A stretch of 64,000 nt of DNA from Puccinia triticina (lineage: Eukaryota > Basidiomycota > Pucciniomycetes > Pucciniales > Pucciniaceae): NCBI RefSeq assembly GCF_026914185.1, contig NC_070561.1, positions 4,774,001 through 4,838,000 on the forward strand, written 5' to 3'. Of the stretch, positions 53,550 to 63,900 are shown one piece after another. The notes below the pieces were generated by a model. It ran no database searches. It was not told the origin of the DNA and saw only the letters and a list, made by a program, of their open reading frames with translations. Made by a program: the position numbers and the translations under genes. The number at the start of each line of letters is the position of its first letter. Within the stretch, counting starts at the first letter, position 1.

Positions 53550-53580
53550 CTAGAGGCCAAGGCGGCTTCGCCGCAGCACC
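53550..53580 (-). mobile_element. Helitron-type 3' terminus
   Basis: On the minus strand: GCTGCGGCGAAGCCGCC hairpin, then TTGGCCT, then CTAG and T. The last 20 or so bases match the end at 32186. The element would extend to higher coordinates. It begins 7 bp after the end of YR-element 1. Confidence 0.6.
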
Positions 53581-54290
53581 TTTAGTGGTTCAAAGTAATT
53601 TCCCTAGCAAGAATCACCATCAAAAAATCTTAAAAACAGCTTGGAAACCAACAAAAAGATTTGAAACCATTTTTGTGGAATTTTAGCAAAATTTGGGCTT
53701 GCCACCCATTCCTATCTGCATCCTGTACGCTGGATGCTTGAACTTTGCCAGAAATTTGAATCATTTTTCAGCATAACAGTTTTTTTTATAAAGAGTGTCA
53801 ACCAATATCATTGTCCCTCTTATTTTCAGCCAGCTGCTAGACAAATAAAATAACATAAAAACACATAAAAGTTTGAGTATAAAAGGAAAAGGAGCACAAG
53901 CATAAAAAGCAGTCTGAAAAGGAGCCAGAGCATAACCAGTAGTCTGAAAGGGAGCACAAGCATAACAAGTATTCTGTTAAACATGTTTACAAAAAGCCCA
54001 AGCATGAATCAAAAGATTAAAGTTTGAATACATAAAAGACCTTGCAACTGCCACTTGCAATACTTCAAAGAATCTTGGGACTGAGTTACGCTGACCTTGC
54101 CACAGCTAGTTGCAATAAGTAGAGGAAGCTGGGACTACACACCTGCACAAAGTAGCCCTGACTTCGCCGCAGCCAGTGTTAGTGCCTGTTATGTCAAGTC
54201 TGGCCAAGGGGTGGGTGGTGTGAGTGCAAAGTCGGGGTTTGGCCACCGGCAGAAATTCAAAGGGGGAGCAACTTGTGAGGTTAGGCGCAG
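53581..54290. other. no gene recognised; probable Helitron body
   Basis: AT-rich, with a short tandem repeat near 53880-53975 (AAGGAGCACAAGCATAA-type units, three copies). No coding signal. Confidence 0.35.
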
Positions 54291-54299
54291 TCAAGGGCG

Positions 54300-54510
54300 T
54301 TGATAAACGCACACCCTCACCCTTGAAAAAAGGGTGTGCGGCCAAACACTCCCTTAAAACAAGGTGTGCGGCCAAACACACCCACTTTTGGGTGTGTTTC
54401 GGTTTTTATGTACACGGCATTATTTGGCAACCCTTGCCAAGCGGGTGTGCAAGGTTTCACACCCTTGTTTTGGGTGTGCAGCTTGGCTGAAAAGGGTGTG
54501 TGGGGCCGCA
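54300..54510. repeat. GGGTGTGCGGCC repeat cluster
   Basis: GGTGTGCGGCCAAACAC and relatives occur at least five times in about 200 bp (54332, 54362, 54447, 54471, 54496). Looks like subterminal repeats of another non-autonomous DNA element. Confidence 0.5.
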
Positions 54511-54639
54511 CGCCTTCCTCCCCCCTCTCACTGGTCAAAGAAGAGGGCCCTTGCTCCTCTTCAACCGGTGAGAGTAGAGACCTCCCCTCTGTCCGGCGAG
54601 ATGAGAGAGGGAGTGAGGGCATTGCATCCTTCCCTGTTC

Positions 54640-54830
54640 AAGCGGGGAGGATTTTGACACAGCTACTGTTTTGGAAAGAAGGATACATATGTATCCTCAT
54701 CGCCGGGAGGTCTCCCTCAGAAAGCCTAGATTATGTGTCCTGACTCACCAGGGAAACCTCTTGGCGAGCCTGGATACAATCTAGGCTCGCCAGGAGTTCC
54801 TCTTTGACCGGCGAGATGGGAGAGGGAGTG
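54640..54830. repeat. GGATACATATGTATCC palindrome repeats, left group
   Basis: GGATACATATGTATCC at 54680 with neighbouring GCCGGGAGG and CCTCTTGGCGAGCCTGGATAC motifs. The same family recurs at 56260-56365 and 62825-62935. Confidence 0.7.
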
Positions 54831-55346
54831 CGGGCCTTCCCTCCTGCCCTTTTCACGCCTGGAGCAGGGGTGATATGGCTCAAACTTGTCAAAGTCCGCG
54901 TCCCTGCTGCGGCACTTTTGGCCGGTCGAGATGTGTAGCACTGCGATCTCTCCTACAGGGAGAGGACTTGTGACTAAGCAAGAAATTTGGCTTGACAGGA
55001 TCTCCAAGCTTTGGTGGTGGAGGATGTTTTTCCCTCATAACTTCATCACCACCAACCTAGCTGCTTCTCAATTCTGATAGTTTGTTCCCCTGCATCTTGC
55101 CGTAATTTCCATCAACTCAAAATTTGAAAATCCATTTTCATGACATATGTATAATTTTTTCAAAAGCTTGGATTGGCAGAATTGGTTGGTAAGTCATAAA
55201 CCCATGACCTTACCGAAGCCTGTTTTTCTTCATCAAACTCCTCTTTTTTTATATCCGCTTCATATCGCCGTTGATCACCAATCACTTCCCCCCTCTTTTT
55301 GCATACATCGACCTTTAACGCATTCCCTCAACACCTAATCACGACA

Positions 55347-55491
55347 ATGGATCCGGATCCAACAAAAAAGAAAACCATCCGGTCGCAGGAGTCAAAACTA
55401 CGCTCCATTTGCAATCTCATCGACGATCTCGACCTTACCCCAAAGCAATTCCTCACCGCCTTCTTGACCAGCAACAACATGTCGATGCAAA
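55347..55491 (+). other. possible first exon, truncated gene
   Basis: ATG 55347 opens MDPDPTKKKTIRSQESKLRS, then ICNLIDDLDLTPKQFLTAFL and SNNMSMQK, running to a perfect splice donor GTATGT at about 55491. A TATA-like TTTTATATCC lies about 100 bp upstream. The L-x-L-TPKxFL pattern recurs in repetitive basidiomycete gene families of unknown function (from memory, unverified). No following exon could be recognised before the next element. Confidence 0.4.
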
Positions 55492-56150
55492 AGTATGTCG
55501 TTGTCGGACTAGGCTCATCACGGCATCGACCTGGACGGTCTTGGGAGGCTCGTTTTCGGGGTAGCACGGCAAGCAGTCATCAATGATTGCATCACGCAGG
55601 TCAGCGTCGTCCATTTCAAGCAAATGTTTCGTTAGGGTAATTTTCTTTGACGGTCCCTTTTTTTCTTTCGTCTTTGTGACGGCATCTTCGCGGTCGTAAA
55701 CGGTGAGACAACTGCTTCAAAGGGTTGAACTAGTCTGGGGTGGCTATTGCGACTCAAAGAAGGCTTGTATCGACTTAACGGAAGACGGAGGATTTAATTG
55801 TTGTATCCTTTTTGATTTCCTTACTCCGCTGGCGATCCCTTCCAATCTCTTTAAGTTTAGTGAAATCAGTATGGCATTGATCGTGAATGCCAAGAGGTCC
55901 AAGCGAGCTTTTAATTGTCGTGAAAACAATACTGTTAAAGCTCAATCGGACCCAAGGATTGTATTTATTTCAAAAAATTATACTGTACATACAAAAAAAG
56001 ATGAGAGAAAATGGAGGGGATGGAGTGATAGCCAGGAAGCCAGCGCTTCATGAAGGTAGGTTGGAATTTAGTGGGAAGTGGGGGTTGATTTTTGAAATAA
56101 CATGCAAACAAAACTACGGTTCCAAGTGAGATCCTGTCACGCGAGGCTCT
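55492..56150. other. no gene recognised
   Basis: Low-complexity short frames on both strands. AATTATACTGTACATACAAAA at 55975 may mark an end of AT-rich DNA. Confidence 0.3.
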
Positions 56151-56229
56151 GCTTGTTAGGCATAAGCCCCGCTTGCACTTCGTGCTTGCGGGCTTTGTTA
56201 CGCTCGGATATGGCTATATCTTACGCCGG

Positions 56230-56368
56230 GAGGATCCCTTGTTCCCTTTCAGCAAGCAGGATACATATGTATCCTCAAAACCTCTTGTTGGTAAGGATAC
56301 ATATGTATCCTACCCTCCGGGAGGAAACCTCTTAGCAAGCCTGGATTATGTATCCTACGCGCCGGGCG
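56230..56368. repeat. GGATACATATGTATCC palindrome repeats, middle group
   Basis: Palindromes at 56259 and 56295 with CTCCGGGAGGAAACCTCTTAG and AGCAAGCCTGGATTATGTAT. They abut the B2 end of YR-element 2; its other end (62825) lies against the same repeat family. Confidence 0.75.
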
Positions 56369-56722
56369 TCCATTCTACGTACCTACCGCAACGTAGGCCC
56401 CTCAAGGGCCTTGGTTGTGGTGGTATCGTGGGGGCCTCTCTTTGCTTGAATGCTGGAGAGGGGTTCCCACTCTTTTCTCACTCTTCTTTTTACAGGTTCA
56501 GGGAGACGCGGTGAGTTTGCTACCGCGCTCCCCTAGGCCGGCCTGAACCCCTTTGGGGGGGTTCCAAGCCGGCCGTGTGTGGGTCAGGGGGGGCTTTCAA
56601 GTCTCTCGAGCTTCCGACAACTCTCCAGATCCTACTCTGTGTCTCGGTGGCTCGAGAGGGGTGAAAAACCCCCCGGAGCAAAAGAAAAAGGAGCACGCTC
56701 TTGGGGGATCGGTGCTAGACCC
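56369..56722 (-). repeat. split direct repeat B2, element 2
   Basis: TCCATTCTACGTACCTACCG to GGTGCTAGACC; differs from B1 at only a few positions (for example GGTATCGTGG versus GGTATTGTGG). Confidence 0.92.
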
Positions 56723-56776
56723 TCCGTTGGCTAGCACTCGTCCCTCTGTGTGCGGTTAGTCTGGGTGGGTGGGTGG

Positions 56777-57158
56777 TGCTAAAAAGGAAAAGGGGATGGA
56801 AACGTGGAATGGTGCTCGGTGCGATGGGAGAAGTGACGAGAGCTGGGGCCACAGGAAAGGGCGTGAACAGCGCTCCTTTTATGCCTTCCCGGCTCTGTAC
56901 TCCCATCGGGGCCTGCCCTTGGGCCACTCATTCTTCCACGCGATTCCGAGGCGCCAAACGCCCCAGTCGCCGTATCAACGGCTGTCTAGGTGTTTGGAAG
57001 AAACTTGGGCGTTTCCCTCGCCAGCTGAGGCTTCGTTCTTCCTAGGGAATGGAGGGCGTGGAAGGTTTCGGAGTTGTGTCCCAAGGATCGTTGCTATGGG
57101 TTTCAGCCCATGGACAACGGGACCTCGCTGCACTTTGCTGCGCTCCGGTTCCCTCCCA
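56777..57158 (-). repeat. split direct repeat A2, element 2
   Basis: TGCTAAAAAGGAAAAGGGGA to GGTTCCCTCCCA, 382 bp; matches A1 with one or two changes. Confidence 0.92.
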
Positions 57159-57512
57159 TCCATTCTACGTACCTACCGCAACGTAGGCCCCTCAAGGGCC
57201 TTGGTTGTGGTGGTATTGTGGGGGCCTCTCTTTGCTTGAATGCTGGAGAGGGGTTCCCACTCTTTTCTCACTCTTCTTTTTACAGGTTCAGGGAGACGCG
57301 GTGAGTTTGCTACCGCGCTCCCCTAGGCCGGCCTGAACCCCTTTGGGGGGGTTCCAAGCCGGCCGTGTGTGGGTCAGGGGGGGCTTTCAAGTCTCTCGAG
57401 CTTCCGACGACTCTCCAGATCCTACTCTGTGTCTCGGTGGCTCGAGAGGGGTGAAAAACCCCCCGGAGCAGAAGAAAAAGGAGCACGCTCTTGGGGGATC
57501 GGTGCTAGACCC
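57159..57512 (-). repeat. split direct repeat B1, element 2
   Basis: 354 bp, abutting A2; begins at the 3' side of the recombinase gene. Confidence 0.92.
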
Positions 57513-57590
57513 ATCAACTCTGGCGATGACCAGAAGCCTGAGCCTTGCTCGATACCCCAAACCTTACGGTCTTTGACTGAGTTGTGTGCT

Positions 57591-58643
57591 TTAACTTCCA
57601 TTCTCCCACTTCTCCTGTAGGTCTGACAACAGTGTGAGGGTGTCTTTGATCTGGGTTGGCGTGTACTGTCTTATGTACAATTTGTAGCAATCTGATTTCC
57701 AACGCCCGAGTGATTGTATCTCTTTGACGTTGATTCCCATCGCCATCCGTAAAGACGCTCCTCCGACTCTGAAGGAGTGCCCTGAGAGTTTATGATATCC
57801 TCCTCTCTCCCAGATTCTTGTGAGGATCGAGATTACCGCTGATCTGGTTAAATGACGGCGTGTCCCTTCGACGTTGTAGCCAAAAAGCGAGGTCTCTCCG
57901 TTGCGTGCCTCATCTAAACGTCGTTTGACCGCTAGTACTGGGCATAGTGCGTTCGGCAGGCTTGGCAGTTTGATCAATTGAGTCTCTCCTGGTTTGCATG
58001 TCTTCGCGCTACGGAGTGTTAGGATGGTTTGCTCTGGGTCCTCCCTTGATACATCCGAGGTGAGTAGTTTTAAGGATTTCTTTAACGTTCCTTCTCCTTT
58101 GTCGTACGTGTGTTCGGCTAAGCGTGCCATGCCCCAGAAAGCTACAAGTGCTAGGTCTAAAACTGCTTGTTCCTCCGCTGTGCCGCAAATCAATTCTTCC
58201 GCTAAGAAGACCATCTGGTGTAAGTGGATCGCCTCTTTCCGTGGTTTGTTTGGTGTGACAGCGTCCGCCTTTGCTGATGACTTCAGGAAGACTTCAATTC
58301 TTCCCTCCCATGTGTTGGGGTACGGTTTCTTGTGGTATAGGTGCCAAGCTTTCAAACCCGAGAGGTATTTCACTAGTGTGGTAGACGCTACATCCTGACT
58401 CTCTGGTTTATCCGCGTCTCGTCCAGCCCAACAACAGAACGTCTCGATGTCGTCTTCCGTGAGGGGGAGCTCGAAACCGTGCGGGTATTTTTGGGCAAGA
58501 CATTTCTTGAGTTTCTTCACTGCCGCATTGTACCCTTTCAGTGTATTCCAAGCGTACCCCTTAAGGTAGCGCAACTCCTGTTCGGAAGGCGTGAGTTTTG
58601 TAGTCCCGTTTGAGGTGAAATCAGAGATTTTCTCTACCTCCAT
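57591..58643 (-). CDS. YR-element 2 tyrosine recombinase
   Basis: 350 residues from ATG 58643-58641 (MEVEKISDFTSNG), no internal stop. The enzyme recombines the circular DNA copy into the genome through a covalent tyrosine intermediate. Seen: N-terminal helical domain (YLKGYAWNTLKGYNAAVKKL, YLSGLKAWHLYHKK), catalytic Arg in FWGMARLAEHTY, H-x-x-R in LSGHSFRVGGASLR, Trp in SLGRWKSD and the nucleophile Tyr in CYKLYIRQY. All of the core set Arg, His-x-x-Arg, Trp and Tyr are present. It lies between RT and B1 as expected. Probably functional. Confidence 0.92.
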   Translation of the reverse strand: MEVEKISDFTSNGTTKLTPSEQELRYLKGYAWNTLKGYNAAVKKLKKCLAQKYPHGFELPLTEDDIETFCCWAGRDADKPESQDVASTTLVKYLSGLKAWHLYHKKPYPNTWEGRIEVFLKSSAKADAVTPNKPRKEAIHLHQMVFLAEELICGTAEEQAVLDLALVAFWGMARLAEHTYDKGEGTLKKSLKLLTSDVSREDPEQTILTLRSAKTCKPGETQLIKLPSLPNALCPVLAVKRRLDEARNGETSLFGYNVEGTRRHLTRSAVISILTRIWERGGYHKLSGHSFRVGGASLRMAMGINVKEIQSLGRWKSDCYKLYIRQYTPTQIKDTLTLLSDLQEKWENGS

Positions 58644-58836
58644 GGCTAGTGGTAGGTTTACGGGTGCGGTGGTAATGGGTCGGTGGGAGGGTTCTTTGAA
58701 AACTCCTCCCCCTCAACTTCGGCGACATAAATTGCGTCCTGCCTACAAGTTCTGACACCTGCTTCATTTCTGAGTCTTATCTAAAACAAATGTTTACACG
58801 CTACACGTATCGACACAATTGGTCTCAGTTGGGTTA

Positions 58837-60585
58837 TTAATACTGCCAGAAGAAAGAGTCTAAATCTAACGGCAACATCAAAAGAACTCGGTCCCGTGCC
58901 TCTAGACCCGAGCTGTCTCCTCTTGAGAGGTTGTCTGCTTTGTTTTGGGCTGAAACTACTCTTTTGCCGATGATGTCGACCTGTAGATCTACTAGGAGTT
59001 TTTGTATGGCCTTCCATTCTTCGTTCACATGCGGATCGTTTGATCTTCTGTTTCGGATAGCAGCCTCTGTTGTGGTATTGTCTGTCCATACTATGAATGT
59101 TTTCCCTTCTCGGACACCCAGTTTCTGGAGCATGCATAGTCCGACTCGAATCGCGACGGTCTCCACCCAAGCAATATTTCTCTTTGGCTTTGTCGTGCCT
59201 TCCCAGCCCTCCGCCAACCGCAATCGGGTCCAATGGCGGCCAATCAGTACACCGATGCCATAACTTGTCGACGCATCTCCCACCCATCCGATTTCAGTTG
59301 GTTCTGGGTTGGGGATCATTCTGGTCTCCTTAAAAGAGCAGAGTGTGAGTATCCAGTGTTCCAGGTCTAACTGTACTGTGGTTGTAACCGGGCGTTTGGC
59401 TTTCTTGTTCCTCCAGCTCTTTAACCACGCGTATAGCCCGCAGAGGTAACATCGCAGCTGGGGTAAAAGGTAAGAGACGTGGTTGAGTCTGCCCGCCAGG
59501 ACTTCGACTTCGTTGTAAGAGAATTTCTTCTTCGGGGTTTGAAATTCGCGAATCTGAGTTATTCTGTTCTGCAATTTCCCGGGTGGGAGGCGTACTGTCT
59601 TCCGTGTACCGTTCCAGACGAAACCGATGAACTTTTGCTCCTCGGCAAAATTACAGAATTTCTCTTCATTTGTTTTCACGCCTAGCTGCGCGGATCTTTC
59701 GACTACCTCTAACATGTCTACTTGCGCGTCGAGTTCCTTGACAAAGAGGTTGTCATCGACCCATCTGAAAACGGTGACTAGGTCAAATTCCTTCATCATC
59801 AAATTTTTCCATGCATCTGCCGGGCGGCCAAAAGAGCCGCAGCCGGCAACACCACCAAAGGTTATCCTTGTGTCGAGATATAGGTTGTCCTCGAAGTCTT
59901 GTACCAATAAATATGGCCATTGGTCTTGGGCTGTGGGAATCTGGCGGTACGCCTTTTCCCAGTCGAACAGAGCTAGTAGGCATGGCGCTGTTTGTCCCCT
60001 GAAAAAACTGGCGACGTGGTTAAAATTGTCCCAGGTTGTGGGAAAATTATCGGCGTCAACGAAAGAGTTTACGGACGGGACAATTGGATTGTTTCTTGGA
60101 AAAGATAGATCGTTAATTGGTCTTAAGGACCCATCACCGTTGATGACCGCTCCCAGGGGGTTAGATCGGAAGAACGGGAAATGTTTGTGGACTTCCTTGT
60201 GGGTGTATGGTCCATACATCCTATTCGCCGCTACCTCTTTCCGGATTGACTCCTTTATCTTGTCTCTGGCTAAAAGAGCCGACGCGTGATTCGGAGGGGT
60301 GAAATGTTTGATTCCTTCTATTGTATGCTGCGGAATCCCTTGAGGAAATCCATGTTTAAAACCATCTAATACATCCTGGAATTCAGGGAGTAGATTGGCT
60401 TTCGAGAGCGCGTCTTCCCATTCTGGGATAATCATCTCACACTTTACTGCCTCTGGCCAAGACTTGATGGTAAAACTGCTGCTTGTTACCCCGTGGGGTT
60501 GAGAGGCTGTGTTATTTCCGCATATGAGAGAATCAAAGGTTCTATGTACAAAAATAGATGCAGGAACATGGAGATTAGAAAACAA
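58837..60585 (-). CDS. YR-element 2 reverse transcriptase-RNase H
   Basis: 582 open codons. The frame stays open a little above 60585 but the first codon there is not ATG, so the true start is uncertain and splicing from gag is possible. Seen: WEDALSKANLLPEFQDV, GPYTHKEVHKHFPFFRSNP, GAVINGDGSLRPINDLSFP, LLALFDWEKAYRQIP, LDTRITFGGVAGCGSFGRPA, catalytic FRWVDDNLFVKEL, EQKFIGFVWNG; RNase H with IGWVGDASTSYGIGV, WVETVAIRVGL, FIVWTDNTTTEA and QNKADNLSRGDS. All catalytic Asp/Glu positions appear present. The neighbouring recombinase lies 194 bp downstream. Confidence 0.92.
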   Translation of the reverse strand: MFSNLHVPASIFVHRTFDSLICGNNTASQPHGVTSSSFTIKSWPEAVKCEMIIPEWEDALSKANLLPEFQDVLDGFKHGFPQGIPQHTIEGIKHFTPPNHASALLARDKIKESIRKEVAANRMYGPYTHKEVHKHFPFFRSNPLGAVINGDGSLRPINDLSFPRNNPIVPSVNSFVDADNFPTTWDNFNHVASFFRGQTAPCLLALFDWEKAYRQIPTAQDQWPYLLVQDFEDNLYLDTRITFGGVAGCGSFGRPADAWKNLMMKEFDLVTVFRWVDDNLFVKELDAQVDMLEVVERSAQLGVKTNEEKFCNFAEEQKFIGFVWNGTRKTVRLPPGKLQNRITQIREFQTPKKKFSYNEVEVLAGRLNHVSYLLPQLRCYLCGLYAWLKSWRNKKAKRPVTTTVQLDLEHWILTLCSFKETRMIPNPEPTEIGWVGDASTSYGIGVLIGRHWTRLRLAEGWEGTTKPKRNIAWVETVAIRVGLCMLQKLGVREGKTFIVWTDNTTTEAAIRNRRSNDPHVNEEWKAIQKLLVDLQVDIIGKRVVSAQNKADNLSRGDSSGLEARDRVLLMLPLDLDSFFWQY

Positions 60586-60728
60586 CTCCTTTGCCGCTTG
60601 GTTTTCGTGTCGCCCTCAGGTTTGCTTCCTGTTGTGCCCGAAAAATAGGAGTTTCCCTTGCCTTTAGATACTTTGTAGGCTGGGTTCACGGGGGTGCTCT
60701 GGGGTGTAGCTAACAGAAAAGTGGCCAC

Positions 60729-62387
60729 TTACGGCGTGCTGTCTTGACCCTTAGCGGTGTTACCCCCTCCTCCGTTTCCGGTAGCGGCCTTTTGTTCCTT
60801 GTATTTGGGGTTGAAGTTCTTCCCCTTATACCCGCTGGTCCTCTGGCTCTTCGCTCCTGGTTGGTTCGGCTGATCGCCGTCCTCGGGAGCCCGCGTATAG
60901 CCCTGTTTCTGGTTGTAGGCCTTTTGCGGTTTTTGGGCGCCTGTCAGCGGGTCCCATCCTGCTCTGGTCCCATTCTCGGCGTAAGGATTATCAGTCATGC
61001 CGATTTCACCAAAGTTTCTCGCGTCCGAGTAGGTCTCCTCTGCAATGTCTTGCCTGAAAACTGATATGTCTGCCACGGATGGCCTACCGTTTACCATTAC
61101 CCGGTGTGCAAATACCGTCCACCTCACGTTGACGTCGTACCGCAGGGCTGCCATGAAACCGTGTCGAGCCAGGATTTTGTCGCAGTGGCTCTTGTGCACC
61201 AAAACCCAGCCCGCGAATGTGCGGAAGTGGTAGACGTCCCGCAAGGCGATGTAAAGGCCTTGGTGGTTTGTGGTCCACTCGCTAAACGTTTGGGTCCATT
61301 CCGAGGGGTATGGGAGGCCCGTGTAGCGATTGCGGTTTTCCGATCTGCAGTTTGCTCTGGTTAGTTTCTGCGTGTGGTTGTAACACTCATTATCTCATCG
61401 CACTAACCCGGTTTCCTCGCTCTTAGGTCTTTTCTCCACCCAGTGGATTATTGCCTTGTCCTGCCATTTCTTGTTGAAGATGGTCAGTGGGATGGGCGCT
61501 CGAAGTTCTTTCAGGTTTTTGTCGAAATAAGGCGTAAAGCCTACATCCTTATGGGAGTTGATTTCATTGACGGCTGTCGGACAAGACACGCTAGGGTCTA
61601 TGCGACCTGAGAGAAGATTTTTGGTTTGAAGGATGCTTACCAAAATCGAGCTCTCCCTCTTGTAGTACCACTACTTCTCTTTGTTCCCGCCGCGATGCAG
61701 GTTGGTCTATGGACTGCTCGAGCAACTCCACAGACTCCTCCCGAGCGTGCTTGGATGGCACGATCTTGCTGGGCTCCATTGAGGCGGTCGTGATCGAGAG
61801 GTATACATCCCACAACATGGTGGCCTTCTCCTTTTCGCCCGCCTTGGTCGCTGCCATCGCTTCAGCCAGGATGGTAGCTCGATCGCTAGTCCTTTCGGCT
61901 TTGTTGGTCGATCGGCTTTTCTCTTTATTCGCTGATCATGACAGTTGTACGTATCAGTTAACCGTTTAGGTTTTGAATGAAGGTATCATGCCGTGTTGGG
62001 CTTACCGTTCTTGTCTCCTAGGAGGGAGATAGTCTCCGGTAGTCCATAGATCGGTTTGTTGGCATTGGTTTTGCCTTTTGTCGCCGCACCGGCGTTTGCC
62101 GTTTCTGGTTCGTCGTTGTCAGGGACTACCCCTATCTTGGCTGCACTACGTGTTTGTACGCCTCCTTTTTTCGAGCTTGGTGCTTTCGCCGTGGCTGACG
62201 CCTGGTTCCCTTGCGGGCCTTCGGCTTGTCTTGGATCGCTGGCAAGCTCCTGGGAGCTTGCCGATGGGTCTCCTTGACTGGTCGCTGTCGGGGTGCTCGC
62301 TGTTGCTTGTGCCTCGTCCACTGGTGGAGCGGCGCCAGAGGCGGCTGCTCGGACTCGGTTAGCAAGTTGGGATAGGCGGTCGGACAT
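60729..62387 (-). CDS. YR-element 2 Gag, four exons
   Basis: Proposed exons 62387-62006, 61931-61641, 61606-61408 and 61344-60729 join into 496 codons including the stop, with phases 1, 1 and 2 agreeing at each junction. ATG 62387 gives MSDRLSQLANRVRAAASG. Later parts match Gag of element 1: ISLLGDKN, MLWDVYLSI, VGFTPYFDKNLKELRAPIP, GLPYPSEWTQTF, LRDVYHF, FMAALRYDVNVR, VADISVFRQDIAEE, DNPYAENGTRAGWDP. The C-terminus is Gly/Asn/Lys-rich, ending GQDSTP. The second intron would be only 34 bp, so that junction is the weakest. The stop TAA overlaps a GTAAGT. Confidence 0.8.
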
Positions 62388-62442
62388 TTTTGGACGTGTA
62401 TAGCGAGAAGGTTATCACTAAAATGGTACGTAGCTTTAGTTT

Positions 62443-62824
62443 TGCTAAAAAGGAAAAGGGGATGGAAACGTGGAATGGTGCTCGGTGCGATGGGAGAAGT
62501 GACGAGAGCTGGGGCCACAGGAAAGGGCGTGAACAGCGCTCCTTTTATGCCTTCCCGGCTCTGTACTCCCATCGGGGCCTGCCCTTGGGCCACTCATTCT
62601 TCCACGCGATTCCGAGGCGCCAAACGCCCCAGTCGCCGTATCAACGGCTGTCTAGGTGTTTGGAAGAAACTTGGGCGTTTCCCTCGCCAGCTGAGGCTTC
62701 GTTCTTCCTAGGGAATGGAGGGCGTGGAAGGTTTCGGAGTTGTGTCCCAAGGATCGTTGCTATGGGTTTCAGCCCATGGACAACGGGACCTCGCTGCGCT
62801 TTGCTGCGCTCCGGTTCCCTCCCA
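62443..62824 (-). repeat. split direct repeat A1, element 2
   Basis: 382 bp, matching A2 at 56777-57158. Right end of the element, abutting AGAAACCTGTCGGCGAGCC. Confidence 0.92.
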
Positions 62825-62940
62825 GAAACCTGTCGGCGAGCCTGGATACATGTTATGCAGGCTCGTCGAGAGGTTTCCTCCAGGCGAGTAGGACACATAT
62901 GTATGTCACCTGCTCGCGCCGAGGAGATCGAGGCTTGCAC
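62825..62940. repeat. palindrome repeats, right group
   Basis: CGGCGAGCCTGGATACATG and its inverted partner CATGTTATGCAGGCTCG, then GACACATATGTATGTC. Same family as at 54640 and 56230, now on the other side of YR-element 2. Confidence 0.65.
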
Positions 62941-62968
62941 ACTGTTTTATAGCAAGCCTTGCTATGTG

Positions 62969-63257
62969 CCGGTCATTCAGAGGAGAATGAGTCCCCTCAA
63001 TGACCGGCACATACCGGTCATCAAGGGGAGACCTGAGTCCTCTCGATGACCGGCACAGACCGGTCATCAAGAGGAGACCTGATTCCCCTCGATGACCGGC
63101 ACAGAATGGTCATCGAGAGGAGACCTGATTCCCCTCGATGACCGGCACAGAATGGTCATCGAGAGGAGACCTGATTCCCCTCGATGACCGGCGCAGACCA
63201 GTCATCGAGAGGAGACCTGATTCCCCTCGATGACCGGCACAGACCTGTCATCAAAGT
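62969..63257. repeat. hairpin-array minisatellite, 46-bp period
   Basis: About six copies of ACCGGTCATCAAGAGGAGAC with the inverted partner CCCCTCGATGACCGG and a CACAGA linker, 46 bp from start to start. Resembles the array at 19813 in its CCGGTCATCGAG arms but with a different loop. Confidence 0.92.
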
Positions 63258-63900
63258 GAGAATTCAATGGACTAAGAGCAAGGGTAACAAAGCTAAGGAT
63301 GTTTAAGAGACAAAAAAGAGATGTAAAGGAAATGATTGATGAGGCTCAAGAATTGGGGAGGATAACAGGCTATGACAACGGGAGTGCGCTTGCTGCGATA
63401 GTAAGAAGAATGCCAATGAGCGGGCCAAATTGAAAGCTAGATGGCTCGTTGGATTTAGTGAGAGCAGGCGAAATGTAGCTTAAGGATTCAAGAGTAAGAA
63501 GTGGAAATGTGTTAAAATGGGGATGGACAATTTTGTTTGTTTTCAAGTATTGAGTTTTTTGGTAAAGGATGACTTGTGAACCTCAGACTGATGGAATGTG
63601 CGCGGATGAAGAAGGCAGTTCAGCAGGAACATGGCCATCTTTTATAGCCAAGATTCTTCTGTGCTTACAGGCAGTGCGCTGGCCGAAGCGATTCCTTTCT
63701 CACTGAGAAGTTCAGGGGGTTCAGGATCAAACTGAGTCACACCTGGTGAGACGTCAGGGTGAGTGGCTGAAACATCGCCGGATAAACCTGCGGTATAAGG
63801 AGTACAAGAGATGTATTAGATCTGGCCCTGGGCTGGTTGAAGGTCTATCCACAGCTTTGGTCTCCAGCTTACAGTTTAGGAATTTCTCTGCAAACAAAAT
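63258..63900. other. no gene recognised
   Basis: A minus-strand TATA-like GGCTATAAAAGATGG near 63640 resembles a promoter, but no convincing coding frame follows it. Confidence 0.3.

Larger units (their letters stand above)
56369..62824 (-). mobile_element. tyrosine-recombinase retrotransposon 2 (Ngaro-like), apparently intact
   Basis: Minus orientation: A1 (62443-62824), gag, RT-RNase H, recombinase, B1 (57159-57512), A2 (56777-57158), B2 (56369-56722). A copies are both 382 bp and B copies both 354 bp, nearly identical, so the element is young. No in-frame stop was found in the three genes. No methyltransferase-like domain. Sequence of the repeats is unrelated to element 1, so the two are distinct families. 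Confidence 0.93.

Noticed and set aside
60700..60735. Regulated splicing of the gag stop (TAA within GTAAGT) to make Gag-RT in YR-element 2
   Set aside because: No acceptor downstream restores the RT frame in the required phase, and element 1 lacks the same donor.
45843..62824. DIRS1-type element with methyltransferase and inverted termini
   Set aside because: The terminal repeats are direct and split (A1...B1A2B2), and no methyltransferase-like frame is present, so a Ngaro/PAT-like layout fits better.
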